A stretch of 64,000 nucleotides of DNA. It comes from Bradyrhizobium sp. (lineage in GTDB: Bacteria > Pseudomonadota > Alphaproteobacteria > Rhizobiales > Xanthobacteraceae). Under the pieces are notes generated by a model. That model did no database searches. It saw nothing but the letters and a program-made list of their open reading frames with translations, and was not told the DNA's origin. A program made the position numbers and the translations under genes. Positions 8,202-19,291 of the stretch are shown here, one piece after another (position 1 is the stretch's first letter; every line of letters starts with the position of its first letter). The stretch is from assembly GCF_016213215.1 (NCBI RefSeq), contig NZ_JACRAW010000006.1:20975-84974 (forward strand), given 5' to 3'.

Positions 8202-8304
8202 TTCTCGGGCTCTCCCTCTGATTGAGACGTTGGTGCTCTTGATCTTTCAATGTGAGGCCGCGTTCTCGCCACCTTTCATCACACTGCCCGGCCGACTCAA
8301 GACG

Positions 8305-10824
<2,520 letters not shown>

Positions 10825-13800
10825 TCAGGTCAGGTGGAAAGCGGACTCCTGGAGCTGCGCAGCCGCTACCCCCTTCAGCGTAATGGTGTTCAGGGCGGTT
10901 GCGTCGGTGATGATCGTATTTGGACCGGAATCGGTCGCCGCCGCCAGAATCTCGGTGATGCTGCCGAACAGGCTGTGGCTGATCTCAATCCTGTCATTGT
11001 TGGGATCGAAATCGCCTATCGTCGCGGCTCCGAAGCCGGCATTAAACACGAAGGTGTCGACCCCGCCGCCGCCGAAAATCGTTACATTGTTGCCGACGTT
11101 GTTGAAGGTCTCGTCCGCGTCAGTACCGCTGACGACGCTCAACGCCGACGTGTTCTGTGACGTGTTGGCTCCGACGATCGAGATCGTCAGCTCCTGGTTT
11201 CCGACATCGCCCTGGCCATCATTGACCTGCGTGTTGAAGCGAATGGTAAGCTCGTCACCGGACTTCAGGAAATCGAGATCGGCAACGGCGGGATTGTACG
11301 TCCACTGCAGGGTCTGCGTTCCGCCATTCGTTTGCACGGTATCAAAGGTGATGCTGGCGGCTTGGATCAGCGCCGTCACATCGGCGCCGGCCGGCAGCGT
11401 CGTCGACCCGTCGGATCCGGCGAATTCGATGGTGGCGTCGCCGATCACAGATCCGGTCAGCGTGTCTCCGACATCGGGATCGTATACCGTGAGCGCTCCC
11501 GAGATCGGCGCCAGGAGCTTTGCATGGATATCCCCGAATGATCCGGCAGAAATGTTCTCGATCTCGAATGCGTTTGCGTTGCCCGACTGCAGTACAACCC
11601 TGTCGAAGGGACCAAGGCCGGCGAATTGCACGTAACCGTTCCAGTTGAACACGCCCGGGTGTCCGCTCAAGAGTGGAAGGATATCGACGCCGGTATAGGA
11701 TGCAACCAGGGTCGCCCCATCGTAGAAGGAGATGGTGTTGAACGGATCCACCGTGCCCCAATACAGGCCAAAGGCATTTTTCTCCGAGCCGAACGTGATC
11801 GTTTCGGTACCACCGGCGCTAACGCTCAAGAAGTTGGTCGTATCCGGGTTTCCCGACGGTCCGAGGAACAGGGACACGCCGACGCCGGGAATCGTTTCGT
11901 TGATGACTGCCGCAAGTCCTGATCCTGAGAATGTCGCATCGAGCACTGCGCTGTAGAAATTGCCATGAATGGCATCGGAGCCGGCCGGCAGGTTGTCGAA
12001 CGTTTCGGTACTCAGGCCGAACGAGTTTGTACTCGCCCCCGCCGCCAGCACGAACGGATTGACAATGACGGACTGCTTCGGCGGGTTGATCTCATTCACG
12101 ATCGTCGGCGCATCGTTGATTCCGGCAACGACCAGCGTCACGGTCGCAGTCGCGGTTCCTCCATGACCGTCATCTATCGTGTAGGTAAAGGCATCGGTCG
12201 CGGTCCCGCCGGCTCGGAGTGCCACCAGTGCAGCGGAGTCCGTTGGATCGAAGACGATATCGGGACCCGACAGCGTCACCGTCGCACCTTTGGCGCTGGT
12301 CCCGCTTACCGAAACGATCGTTGCCTGATCCCCGCTGTCCGGATCTGTATCGTTCGCAAGCAGGGTACTCGCAGCAATCGTCAGCTTGGGATCCGCGCTG
12401 GCGCCGGCCTTGACCTCGCCATCACCCGCTTGGGGCAATGGCAACACGTCATCATTCGCGGTCGGGCTGTCATTGCTTCCGCTGACGCTGATCAGCACCA
12501 TCTTTGGAGTGCCGTCCACGGTGGTCACCGTGAATGTGTCGGTCAGCGTGCTGCCGACATTGATCGCCTGCACCGCGCTGGCGGCATTATTGAGCGTGTA
12601 GATCCACGCGCCCGCCGCCGTCATCGTGAAGGTGCCGAAGCCGCCCGCGCTCGCCGTTGGCGAACTGACCGCCGTGAAGGTGTCGGGCGGATTGTCGACG
12701 TCGGTACTGGTGAGAGTGCCGGCCGCGCTCGGCGTGGCGAGCGTGGCATTCGCAACGCCACCAGCCTCGATCACTGAACCGGTCGCGGTCCCGGCAATGA
12801 TGGCCGCGTCGTTGGCACCGTTGATGGTGATCGTGAAGGGCTGATCGCCCGCGAGTATGCCGTCCGATACCGTGATACTGAAGCTCTCGGTCGTGGGCGT
12901 CGTCAGCGCGTTGATAGCGCCACTATCGGGAACGAAGATGTAGGCGCCGCTCGTGCTACTGACGAAAAGCGTGCCATACGAGCCAGTCTTCGACACATCA
13001 TATGTCACCCCATCCATTACGGTGGCGCCCGCGGCCCCTCCGCTGATGCCGTAGGTCAGTGTGGCATCGGTCAGGGGACTGGTGCCTACGAACGTTCCGC
13101 TGGTCGCGGTGAAGGTGTCAAACACAATCGTGTCAATTTCGATCGGCCCCGCCGGCGCATTCAGTGTCGGACGTATGATCAAGAGCTCAGGGGGTGGGAC
13201 GACGACCGACGGCAGCGGTGGGAGCGGATCTTGCGCCGGCGGGGCTTCGACCGGCTTGAAATTGATCGGTTGCAGCGGCAGCGGCGCAAAGAAGTCGGGT
13301 GTGCTCGACCCGGAGCCACCCAGCCCTTTCTCGGAGGTGGCATGCACCTCCTGTTGGGCAAGCTGTAACTCCTCCATTCGAGTAGAAGTATTCGCGACTT
13401 GGTTCACGCTGACCGACGAGCCAGTCCTGCTTAGGACAATCGTCTCTCCGGGGTCTTCAACAATGATGCGTCGCGGGATCGCCTCCTTGGTTATGAGCTC
13501 GAACACGCCGTGCTCGAGGTCTTTATATGTGATGCTGTCGTCATCCAGGAAAGTGACATTCGGATCCGCGGCCTGGGCGTCCTTCACGATCGAGAAGACC
13601 AGTGCTGCGAGCGACAGCATGCCGATCCCGGCGGAATTGGCCCGGCCGCGAATGGTTCCAAAAGGCGTGTCGACCCTGAGGGAACCGGCTTCTGCCGCTT
13701 GGCCGCAAATGAAAGCGAAGATCCCTCTGGTCACCGTGAACAGGACCGAATGCGAGGTGCCGTTCGGGTCGCGGACGAATTCGTCTAGCGCCACGCGACT

Positions 13801-14043
13801 GCTGCACGACAGGTTGAGCACGGTGCCGTCGATGAAGCGGATCCCGATCCGCCCATCGGCCGCGGTCTCGATCACGTCACCTTGGCAAACAGGATCGCCA
13901 ACCATCACTTCAACGGCAACGCCGGCGGCACGCCTGAGGGTACTGCAACCGCTCGCCGTCTCGACGCTTCCGATCACTTGGGGAACCAAGGCCTCCCCGG
14001 CCTTGCATTCGTCCCCGAACTTGCCGTGAGGCCCAATCAACAT
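10825..14043 (-). CDS. large FecR-domain, VCBS/cadherin-like surface protein with RTX-like C-terminus
   Basis: This is a 1072-residue protein. Residues about 20-135 are a FecR domain (GDVIETAADGRIGIRFIDGT; LDEFVRDPNG). A hydrophobic stretch GIGMLSLAALVF follows, then a Pro-rich linker (about 245-290). Several bacterial Ig/VCBS-type repeats come next (FSITVSDGILAGDQPFTITI; TFTVTTVDGT; DAFTYTIDDGHGG). The C-terminus has an incomplete RTX-like element (IFGGGGVDTFVFNAG), as in type I-secreted adhesins. It is probably exported to the cell surface, but no HlyB/D/TolC genes are in the window. The start ATG has GAGG upstream. Its FecR domain is related to that of the divergent gene at 14456. Confidence 0.8.
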   Translation of the reverse strand: MLIGPHGKFGDECKAGEALVPQVIGSVETASGCSTLRRAAGVAVEVMVGDPVCQGDVIETAADGRIGIRFIDGTVLNLSCSSRVALDEFVRDPNGTSHSVLFTVTRGIFAFICGQAAEAGSLRVDTPFGTIRGRANSAGIGMLSLAALVFSIVKDAQAADPNVTFLDDDSITYKDLEHGVFELITKEAIPRRIIVEDPGETIVLSRTGSSVSVNQVANTSTRMEELQLAQQEVHATSEKGLGGSGSSTPDFFAPLPLQPINFKPVEAPPAQDPLPPLPSVVVPPPELLIIRPTLNAPAGPIEIDTIVFDTFTATSGTFVGTSPLTDATLTYGISGGAAGATVMDGVTYDVSKTGSYGTLFVSSTSGAYIFVPDSGAINALTTPTTESFSITVSDGILAGDQPFTITINGANDAAIIAGTATGSVIEAGGVANATLATPSAAGTLTSTDVDNPPDTFTAVSSPTASAGGFGTFTMTAAGAWIYTLNNAASAVQAINVGSTLTDTFTVTTVDGTPKMVLISVSGSNDSPTANDDVLPLPQAGDGEVKAGASADPKLTIAASTLLANDTDPDSGDQATIVSVSGTSAKGATVTLSGPDIVFDPTDSAALVALRAGGTATDAFTYTIDDGHGGTATATVTLVVAGINDAPTIVNEINPPKQSVIVNPFVLAAGASTNSFGLSTETFDNLPAGSDAIHGNFYSAVLDATFSGSGLAAVINETIPGVGVSLFLGPSGNPDTTNFLSVSAGGTETITFGSEKNAFGLYWGTVDPFNTISFYDGATLVASYTGVDILPLLSGHPGVFNWNGYVQFAGLGPFDRVVLQSGNANAFEIENISAGSFGDIHAKLLAPISGALTVYDPDVGDTLTGSVIGDATIEFAGSDGSTTLPAGADVTALIQAASITFDTVQTNGGTQTLQWTYNPAVADLDFLKSGDELTIRFNTQVNDGQGDVGNQELTISIVGANTSQNTSALSVVSGTDADETFNNVGNNVTIFGGGGVDTFVFNAGFGAATIGDFDPNNDRIEISHSLFGSITEILAAATDSGPNTIITDATALNTITLKGVAAAQLQESAFHLT

Positions 14044-14356
14044 TGGCTTCGACCTCGCCTGCCGAGCAACTAAAGCCTATCGCGGCGCCGCGTATTCTTC
14101 CTCAGACTTTTTGACGCGCCGTGATGTCACGATATTTGACGACGGCACTTCTACGCTGGCTCGCCGAAACGTCCTGATCCGAAACGACCCAATCATCTCA
14201 GGAAGCGAGCGCTACGTCGGGAACTGCCTCGTCGCGATGCGCCGCACTCCCATCAAGTATTATTGAGTTAATCTAAGCGTCCGAAATGTGACATTCTAGC
14301 GGCATGTGCGCCAGCACTCGGGAGAAGATGTGGTAGACGTGCGACATAGATAGGAT

Positions 14357-14379
14357 GGACTAGTCTATAAGGACTAGTC
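14357..14379. promoter_or_regulatory. tandem GGACTAGTC repeat between divergent FecR genes
   Basis: GGACTAGTC occurs at 14357-14365 and again at 14371-14379, separated by TATAA. Each contains the 8-bp perfect palindrome GACTAGTC, and the two centres are 14 bp apart. The pair lies in the 412-bp gap between divergent FecR-domain genes, about 77 bp before ATG 14456. The rest of the gap shows no gene. Confidence 0.45.
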
Positions 14380-14455
14380 GACCATGGTTCATAATGCGAT
14401 CTAAGTTCCCCCGTGGCGGCCGTACGATCAAGATCTTCTCAGGAAGGAGGGGATC

Positions 14456-15109
14456 ATGTGCACACACACACTTTCTGTCTTGGTGACGAGTTTCGCTTTG
14501 TTGCTGGGTGGTTTCTTGCCTGGTCCGGCTCAAGCGCAGATCAACTCTGCCAAACCCGCCGCTCAGGACGTCGCATCGAAACCCATTGGGAAAGTCGTGA
14601 CCGTCACAGGGTCGGTCACAATTGATCATGCCGGTGCTGTCGTCGTTCAGGCAAGTCTCTCCGGTCAAGCCGGTCAGACGAAGGTTGGTGACCTCGTCTA
14701 TTTGGGCGACATGGTCCAGACCGGAGCCGATGGACGGGTCGGCATCAACTTTACTGATGGCACCTCGTTCAATCTGTCCAGCAACGCCCGCATGGAGTTG
14801 AACGAGTTCGTGTACGACCCAAATGGAAAGTCCAACTCGACCTTGTTCAACCTCACCAAGGGAACGTTCACTTTCGTTGCCGGAAACATCGCGAAGAGTG
14901 GCGACATGAGGATCGACACGCCGGTCGCAACCATGGGCATCCGAGGCACCACGCCGCACGTCGAAATTTCGGACGACGGAACAGCCAGATTTTCTACCCT
15001 GATTGAACAGGGCAAGAGCAAACCCACGCCAAGGAGAGCACCTGCGGCGCAGAAACCCGAACAAAGCACCGACCACAAGTTAAACTTGAACATCTGTCGC
15101 GGGTGCTAG
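14456..15109 (+). CDS. exported FecR-domain protein
   Basis: The 217-residue product has a signal peptide (about residues 1-27, ending GPAQAQ) and one FecR domain: GDMVQTGADGRVGINFTDGT, MELNEFVYDPNGK, RIDTPVATMGIRGTTP. FecR domains in free-standing periplasmic proteins are presumed sensors or cell-surface modules, and no FecI-type sigma factor is adjacent. The C-terminus is basic and low-complexity. GGAGGGG a few bases before the ATG supports the start. The IDTP..MGIRGT motif is complete here, while the divergent 1072-aa paralogue has the shorter TPFGTIRGRA form. Confidence 0.8.
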   Translation: MCTHTLSVLVTSFALLLGGFLPGPAQAQINSAKPAAQDVASKPIGKVVTVTGSVTIDHAGAVVVQASLSGQAGQTKVGDLVYLGDMVQTGADGRVGINFTDGTSFNLSSNARMELNEFVYDPNGKSNSTLFNLTKGTFTFVAGNIAKSGDMRIDTPVATMGIRGTTPHVEISDDGTARFSTLIEQGKSKPTPRRAPAAQKPEQSTDHKLNLNICRGC

Positions 15110-15234
15110 GATAGCTTCTTGGGCAAGCCTTTCACATTGGGCACACTTTTCACAACAAGGCATCTATCGGGCGTGCGACGCCCGCGCTGATCAACGACAG
15201 CACCTTCCCTAATTCCACAATCGGAACCCCTGAT

Positions 15235-16095
15235 ATGGAATTTAGTCCAAGAGCGGGCATCATCGACGGCGTGGCGTCCATGCTGATCTTGCTCTCGCTG
15301 GGGTCACCGGCGGCGGCGCAGAATGCGCAGAAGGACAGCTATTTCAGGAATATTGAGTTGTGCAACGGCTCTGATCACACCTCGCTTGAACCTCGGATCG
15401 ATGGTTGCACGGCGCTGATCGATGCAGGTCAAGGCACTACGGCTGCCTTGGCTATCGCCTACAACAATCGTGGCGTCGCCTACACGGCAAAGGGGGACTA
15501 CGACCGCGCCATCCAGGACTTCGACCAATCGATGAAGCTGAACCGCATTTACGCCAAGCCCTTCAACAACCGCGGCGTGGCTTACCTGAGGAAGGGCGAG
15601 TATGAGCTCGCGATCCAGGACTTCGACGAAGCGATCAAGCTTAAGCCAAACTACGGCGAAGCGTTCGCCAACCGCGCCGGCGCCTACCTTAAGCGAAATG
15701 AGTACGATCGCGCGGCTCGGGACTACGACCAGGCAATTCGCCTTGAGCCCGCTTTGGACACCGCTTGGAGCGGACGCTGTTGGACCCGGGCCGTCCTGGG
15801 TGCGCTGCAGCCGGCGCTGGAGGACTGCAACAAGGCGCTTCAGTCGCGGCCGAACAGCGCCGCCACGTATGACTCGCGTGGCCTGATCTACCTGAAGATG
15901 GGCCAAATCGACGCGGCTATCGATGACTATAGCTCTGCGCTGCGCATCGACCCGAAGCTGGCGAGCGCGCTCTATGGGCGCGGGCTTGCCAAGCTGAAGA
16001 AGGGCGACAAACCTGGCAGCGACACCGATCTTTCAACGGCAACGACAATCCAGGCCAGGATCGGCGACGACTTCACGCGTTATGGGGTGCGGTAG
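15235..16095 (+). CDS. exported TPR-repeat protein
   Basis: The 286-residue product has an N-terminal hydrophobic signal (ASMLILLSLGSPAAAQN) and about six tetratricopeptide repeats. Examples are AYNNRGVAYTAKGDYDRAIQ, PFNNRGVAYLRKGEYELAIQ and TYDSRGLIYLKMGQIDAAID, spaced by 34 residues. TPR arrays bind protein partners, and an exported one probably acts in the periplasm. A Cys pair in the non-repeat N-terminal section (ELCNGSD; GCTAL) could form a disulfide. It lies 125 bp after the FecR gene on the same strand and may be part of the same surface module. Confidence 0.8.
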   Translation: MEFSPRAGIIDGVASMLILLSLGSPAAAQNAQKDSYFRNIELCNGSDHTSLEPRIDGCTALIDAGQGTTAALAIAYNNRGVAYTAKGDYDRAIQDFDQSMKLNRIYAKPFNNRGVAYLRKGEYELAIQDFDEAIKLKPNYGEAFANRAGAYLKRNEYDRAARDYDQAIRLEPALDTAWSGRCWTRAVLGALQPALEDCNKALQSRPNSAATYDSRGLIYLKMGQIDAAIDDYSSALRIDPKLASALYGRGLAKLKKGDKPGSDTDLSTATTIQARIGDDFTRYGVR

Positions 16096-16128
16096 AAACA
16101 AGCCATCATCTTCGGGATAGTCTCGCGG

Positions 16129-16165
16129 CCGCCCTGCGGAGGGCGGTCCTGCGGCTCCGCCGCAG
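16129..16165. terminator. two tandem hairpins between convergent genes
   Basis: CCGCCCT-GCGG-AGGGCGG (16129-16146) and CTGCGG-CTCCG-CCGCAG (16149-16165) are adjacent perfect hairpins. They lie between the TPR gene and the EEP gene, which converge. No T tract follows on either strand. Confidence 0.45.
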
Positions 16166-16226
16166 AGATTCACGATCGTCAGACGGCGACAGGAAGTCCC
16201 GGCCTCGGCTCCTGGTGAGTGAGGGT

Positions 16227-16904
16227 CTATTTGAACTCGACATCGGCAAGCACGGGACAATGGTCTGAATACGCGCGCGCGTCGCGGTCTGTCCACGCGG
16301 TCCGAATTCGACCTCCGCGCGCGACGTAAATCCGGTCCAGCCGCAGTACCGGAAAGCGCGAGGGAAAGGTGCGCAGCCGTGTGCGGCTCGGGCAGGTCTG
16401 TGCCAGCACCCGCCTGACGGATTTCACCCAGAACCAATCATTGAAATCGCCAACCACAACCGTTCTCGTCGCCCGGATCAGGCTCGCAAGGGCCTGGGCC
16501 TGCGCATACCTCTCATGGATGCTCAGCCCAAGATGAGTCGCAACGACCCTGACTTCTCCAGGCGGCGCCTGTATGCGCGCCGAAATAGCCCTCCGCGGCT
16601 CGCGCTCTCGATAGGAAACATCGATAACGGCTGGTGCCTCGGAGAACGGAAAGCGGCTCAACAGCATCTGTCCGTAATCGCCGTCCTCCGTGACAATCGA
16701 TCTGGCGTCGATCCGGTGGTCGCCGACCGCAGTCGCCAGCCGGGCAAACGGATCATCCTTTCGTCCCCGCGAATCGATTTCCTGAAGCGCGACGACGTCC
16801 GGCGACCATTTGCGAATGACCGCGCAAACGCCGTCCAGATCGAATTTGGGATTGAGAGTGAAGGTGCCATGAACATTCCAGGTCATGAACCGCAGCGTAC
16901 TCAT
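16227..16904 (-). CDS. endonuclease/exonuclease/phosphatase family protein
   Basis: The 225-residue product carries the EEP (DNase I-like) motifs in order: MTWNVHG, VALQEID (metal-binding Glu), VATHLG, VVGDFNDW and YSDHCPVLADV (catalytic Asp-His). EEP enzymes hydrolyse phosphodiesters in nucleic acids, phospholipids or inositol phosphates. Its ATG overlaps the stop of the upstream PLD-VTT gene by one base (TGATG), implying translational coupling. Together with that neighbour it is more likely to act on lipid or phosphodiester substrates than in DNA repair. No signal peptide is present. Confidence 0.85.
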   Translation of the reverse strand: MSTLRFMTWNVHGTFTLNPKFDLDGVCAVIRKWSPDVVALQEIDSRGRKDDPFARLATAVGDHRIDARSIVTEDGDYGQMLLSRFPFSEAPAVIDVSYREREPRRAISARIQAPPGEVRVVATHLGLSIHERYAQAQALASLIRATRTVVVGDFNDWFWVKSVRRVLAQTCPSRTRLRTFPSRFPVLRLDRIYVARGGRIRTAWTDRDARAYSDHCPVLADVEFK

Positions 16905-19084
16905 CAGGTCTGCCGCCCTGCCAGCCATGTCACGAGGAACTGAGCTCCGAGACAAATCGCAATCCAACCTGCGATCGCAAGCGCAAGCAGCAACGCGCTG
17001 GTCCATGACGCACTTCTCGCCAGATCTGCGATCTGGGATCCCAAGGCGGCCATCGCAAGAATTCCCGGAGTCATGCCAAGGATCGTGCCGATCAGGAAAT
17101 CGCGGGCACTCAACTTGCTGGCGCCTGCCACGACATTCACGATCGAAAATGGTGCGACCGGCACCATCCGGATGATGGCAACGGCTAGAATCCCTCGGCC
17201 AACAATGCGGCCCTGGACACGAGAGGCGCGTGGCCCGAGAAGTCGCTGCAACCGCCGATGACCGAGCGCCCTGCCAATCGCAAACAGGATCGCTGCACTC
17301 AGGAGCACGCCTGCGGTCGCGCTGAGAAATCCCAGCCAGGGCCCGAGCGCCGCGGCGGTCGCCGCGATGAGGACAAGAACGGGAAAGATGACGAGCCCGC
17401 CAATGACAAACGCCGCAATCGCAAGCAGCGGGGCGACGGTAGATTGCGAATACGGCGATATCAGCGAGGAAATGAAACCGACGTCGGCAAAATCGCTCAA
17501 GGAAGAGTAGTACCAAACGAGGGAGAGCCCGATAAGCGCAATGGAGATGCCCGATACTCCCAATATGGTCTTGGCAGTCCACATGCGGCTTGCGGCTCGC
17601 TCGAGATTGAGGGGTTGCTTGGGGTCGGCGACGGGCTGGACCAGACTGGCCACGCTACTTGTCGGGGGGCACGTCTCAATTGGCTTCAGTGACTTCTGTC
17701 TGCCGCTGGCTGATATCTTGTCCAGAAATGCAAAGAGGTCGGCTTCGTTGTTCTCGATTTCCTTCTCACCTGCTCCGCAGAAATGCCCGATGAGCTGCCG
17801 ACGCAGACCAGCGACGAACTTCCGATGATCATCTGATGACGCCTCAAAGACGAGATCGCACTCGGTATCCGCGCCCATAGATCGATTGTTGAGGTTGGCC
17901 GATCCGATCCGCAAGATGTCATCGTCGACGATCATCAGCTTGCTGTGAACCATAACAGCGGCTTCCGATCGCTCGTCTCGCGACGACGGGTGCACAATGC
18001 GAATTCTCTCCATGACATCGGCCGCAACGAACCGGTCAATAAAACCCCCGCGCCCGTTCTGCATCGACTGCGACTCGAGCCAGGACGAATGCAGCTTGGG
18101 CGTGACGATCAGGACGCGCAGGGAGGGAACGCGCAGCATTCGCTCCGCGAGGATACGCGCCAGGTCGGTCGCACTGGTGAACTGGTTCTCGATATAGATG
18201 AATCGGTTGGCCGCATTGATGCATGCCTCGAACAGTCGTTCGACCTCGTTCACGCGCCGGCGGCTCGCCGTCTGTATCTCCGTCCTGGCCACTCCCGTCG
18301 GGATGCCCTCGGCGTGAATGGGCACCGAGACCGGCCAGCGATCGCCCGGCACCGGTCGGGGGCCCTCGATCGCACAACCAGCGGCCTGCCACCTTTGTTC
18401 AGCCAGCTCAGCCAGTGTCGCGGCAGCCTCTCCATCGACCATGCACTGGACGTCGTGGAAAGGCGGATACGCCCTGCCCTCGGGATCGCATCGAAGCGGG
18501 TGAACAGGCAAGTGCTCGCTGGTGTCCCAGCGGCGGATTGTGAGATCGAGACCACCGACGAATGCGACCGAATTGTCGATTGCAACGATCTTCTGATGCT
18601 GGGCCGAACCCAGTGGAAGGCTGGAATCAAAACAGATACGAAGGCGATCCGGAGCTCCCGACGTGAATTTTTGGACCGAGTTCCACTCGCGCTCGGCTGC
18701 ATAAAGGGCGGCAAAATCCCAGATCAGAATGTTTATCCGAAGCTCGGGTCTATTCGTCAGCAGCTTCCGAAGGAAGGGACCGAGCTCTTCGGGAAAACCA
18801 TCGTCGGCTCGCGCGGAGGCGCCGACGAGCCGGGTTTGGCTGTGGATGTCCCAGCCGATGATGTACACCTGCTGCCTTGCGAGCAGAAGCGAACTCCGCA
18901 AAGCCCCGAAGTACGCCGCAGCATCGTTCAGGACGGCCAGCCTTCCTGCCTCGCAACGTCTCCAGACGGTATCGCCCGGAACAAGTATAGATGAACTCTG
19001 GAGCACTCGGCACATCAGCTTGATCAGCACCAACCGCCCGAAATGGTGACGAATAATCCCGAACTCAGTGCCGCTCATCAACAC
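16904..19084 (-). CDS. phospholipase D / cardiolipin synthase-like protein fused to a VTT (DedA-type) membrane domain
   Basis: The protein has 726 residues. The N-terminal two-thirds is a PLD-superfamily enzyme with two HKD motifs, HQKIVAIDNSVAFVGG and HSKLMIVDDDILRIGSANL. After a linker, the C-terminus has several membrane helices of the VTT/SNARE-associated type (LGFLSATAGVLLSAAILFAI; AIIRMVPVAPFSIVNVVAGA). It probably makes or cleaves phosphatidyl bonds at the inner membrane, with the VTT part perhaps moving lipid. The exact start is uncertain, since neither ATG 19084 nor ATG 19015 has a clear ribosome site. The downstream EEP gene is coupled. Confidence 0.85.
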   Translation of the reverse strand: MLMSGTEFGIIRHHFGRLVLIKLMCRVLQSSSILVPGDTVWRRCEAGRLAVLNDAAAYFGALRSSLLLARQQVYIIGWDIHSQTRLVGASARADDGFPEELGPFLRKLLTNRPELRINILIWDFAALYAAEREWNSVQKFTSGAPDRLRICFDSSLPLGSAQHQKIVAIDNSVAFVGGLDLTIRRWDTSEHLPVHPLRCDPEGRAYPPFHDVQCMVDGEAAATLAELAEQRWQAAGCAIEGPRPVPGDRWPVSVPIHAEGIPTGVARTEIQTASRRRVNEVERLFEACINAANRFIYIENQFTSATDLARILAERMLRVPSLRVLIVTPKLHSSWLESQSMQNGRGGFIDRFVAADVMERIRIVHPSSRDERSEAAVMVHSKLMIVDDDILRIGSANLNNRSMGADTECDLVFEASSDDHRKFVAGLRRQLIGHFCGAGEKEIENNEADLFAFLDKISASGRQKSLKPIETCPPTSSVASLVQPVADPKQPLNLERAASRMWTAKTILGVSGISIALIGLSLVWYYSSLSDFADVGFISSLISPYSQSTVAPLLAIAAFVIGGLVIFPVLVLIAATAAALGPWLGFLSATAGVLLSAAILFAIGRALGHRRLQRLLGPRASRVQGRIVGRGILAVAIIRMVPVAPFSIVNVVAGASKLSARDFLIGTILGMTPGILAMAALGSQIADLARSASWTSALLLALAIAGWIAICLGAQFLVTWLAGRQT

Positions 19085-19291
19085 TCTGACGGCATTGCTG
19101 TTCCTGATCAGCTGCCGGTTCCGGTTCCATCGCGTCCCTGCCCCAATACAGCGTTCCGCAGCGGGAACTCACGCTCGAGGATTGCCGATGGCGTCGCTGC
19201 CTCGATGTCGCACTTGGAGGGGGATTGGCTTGATCGGCACGGCACCGGGACGTTCGTTCCCAAGACCGGGCGCCGCCAACCTACGGCATTT

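Noticed and set aside
14360..15076. 238-aa minus-strand frame opposite the small FecR gene
   Set aside because: Antisense to a gene with signal peptide, FecR motifs and a clear ribosome site.
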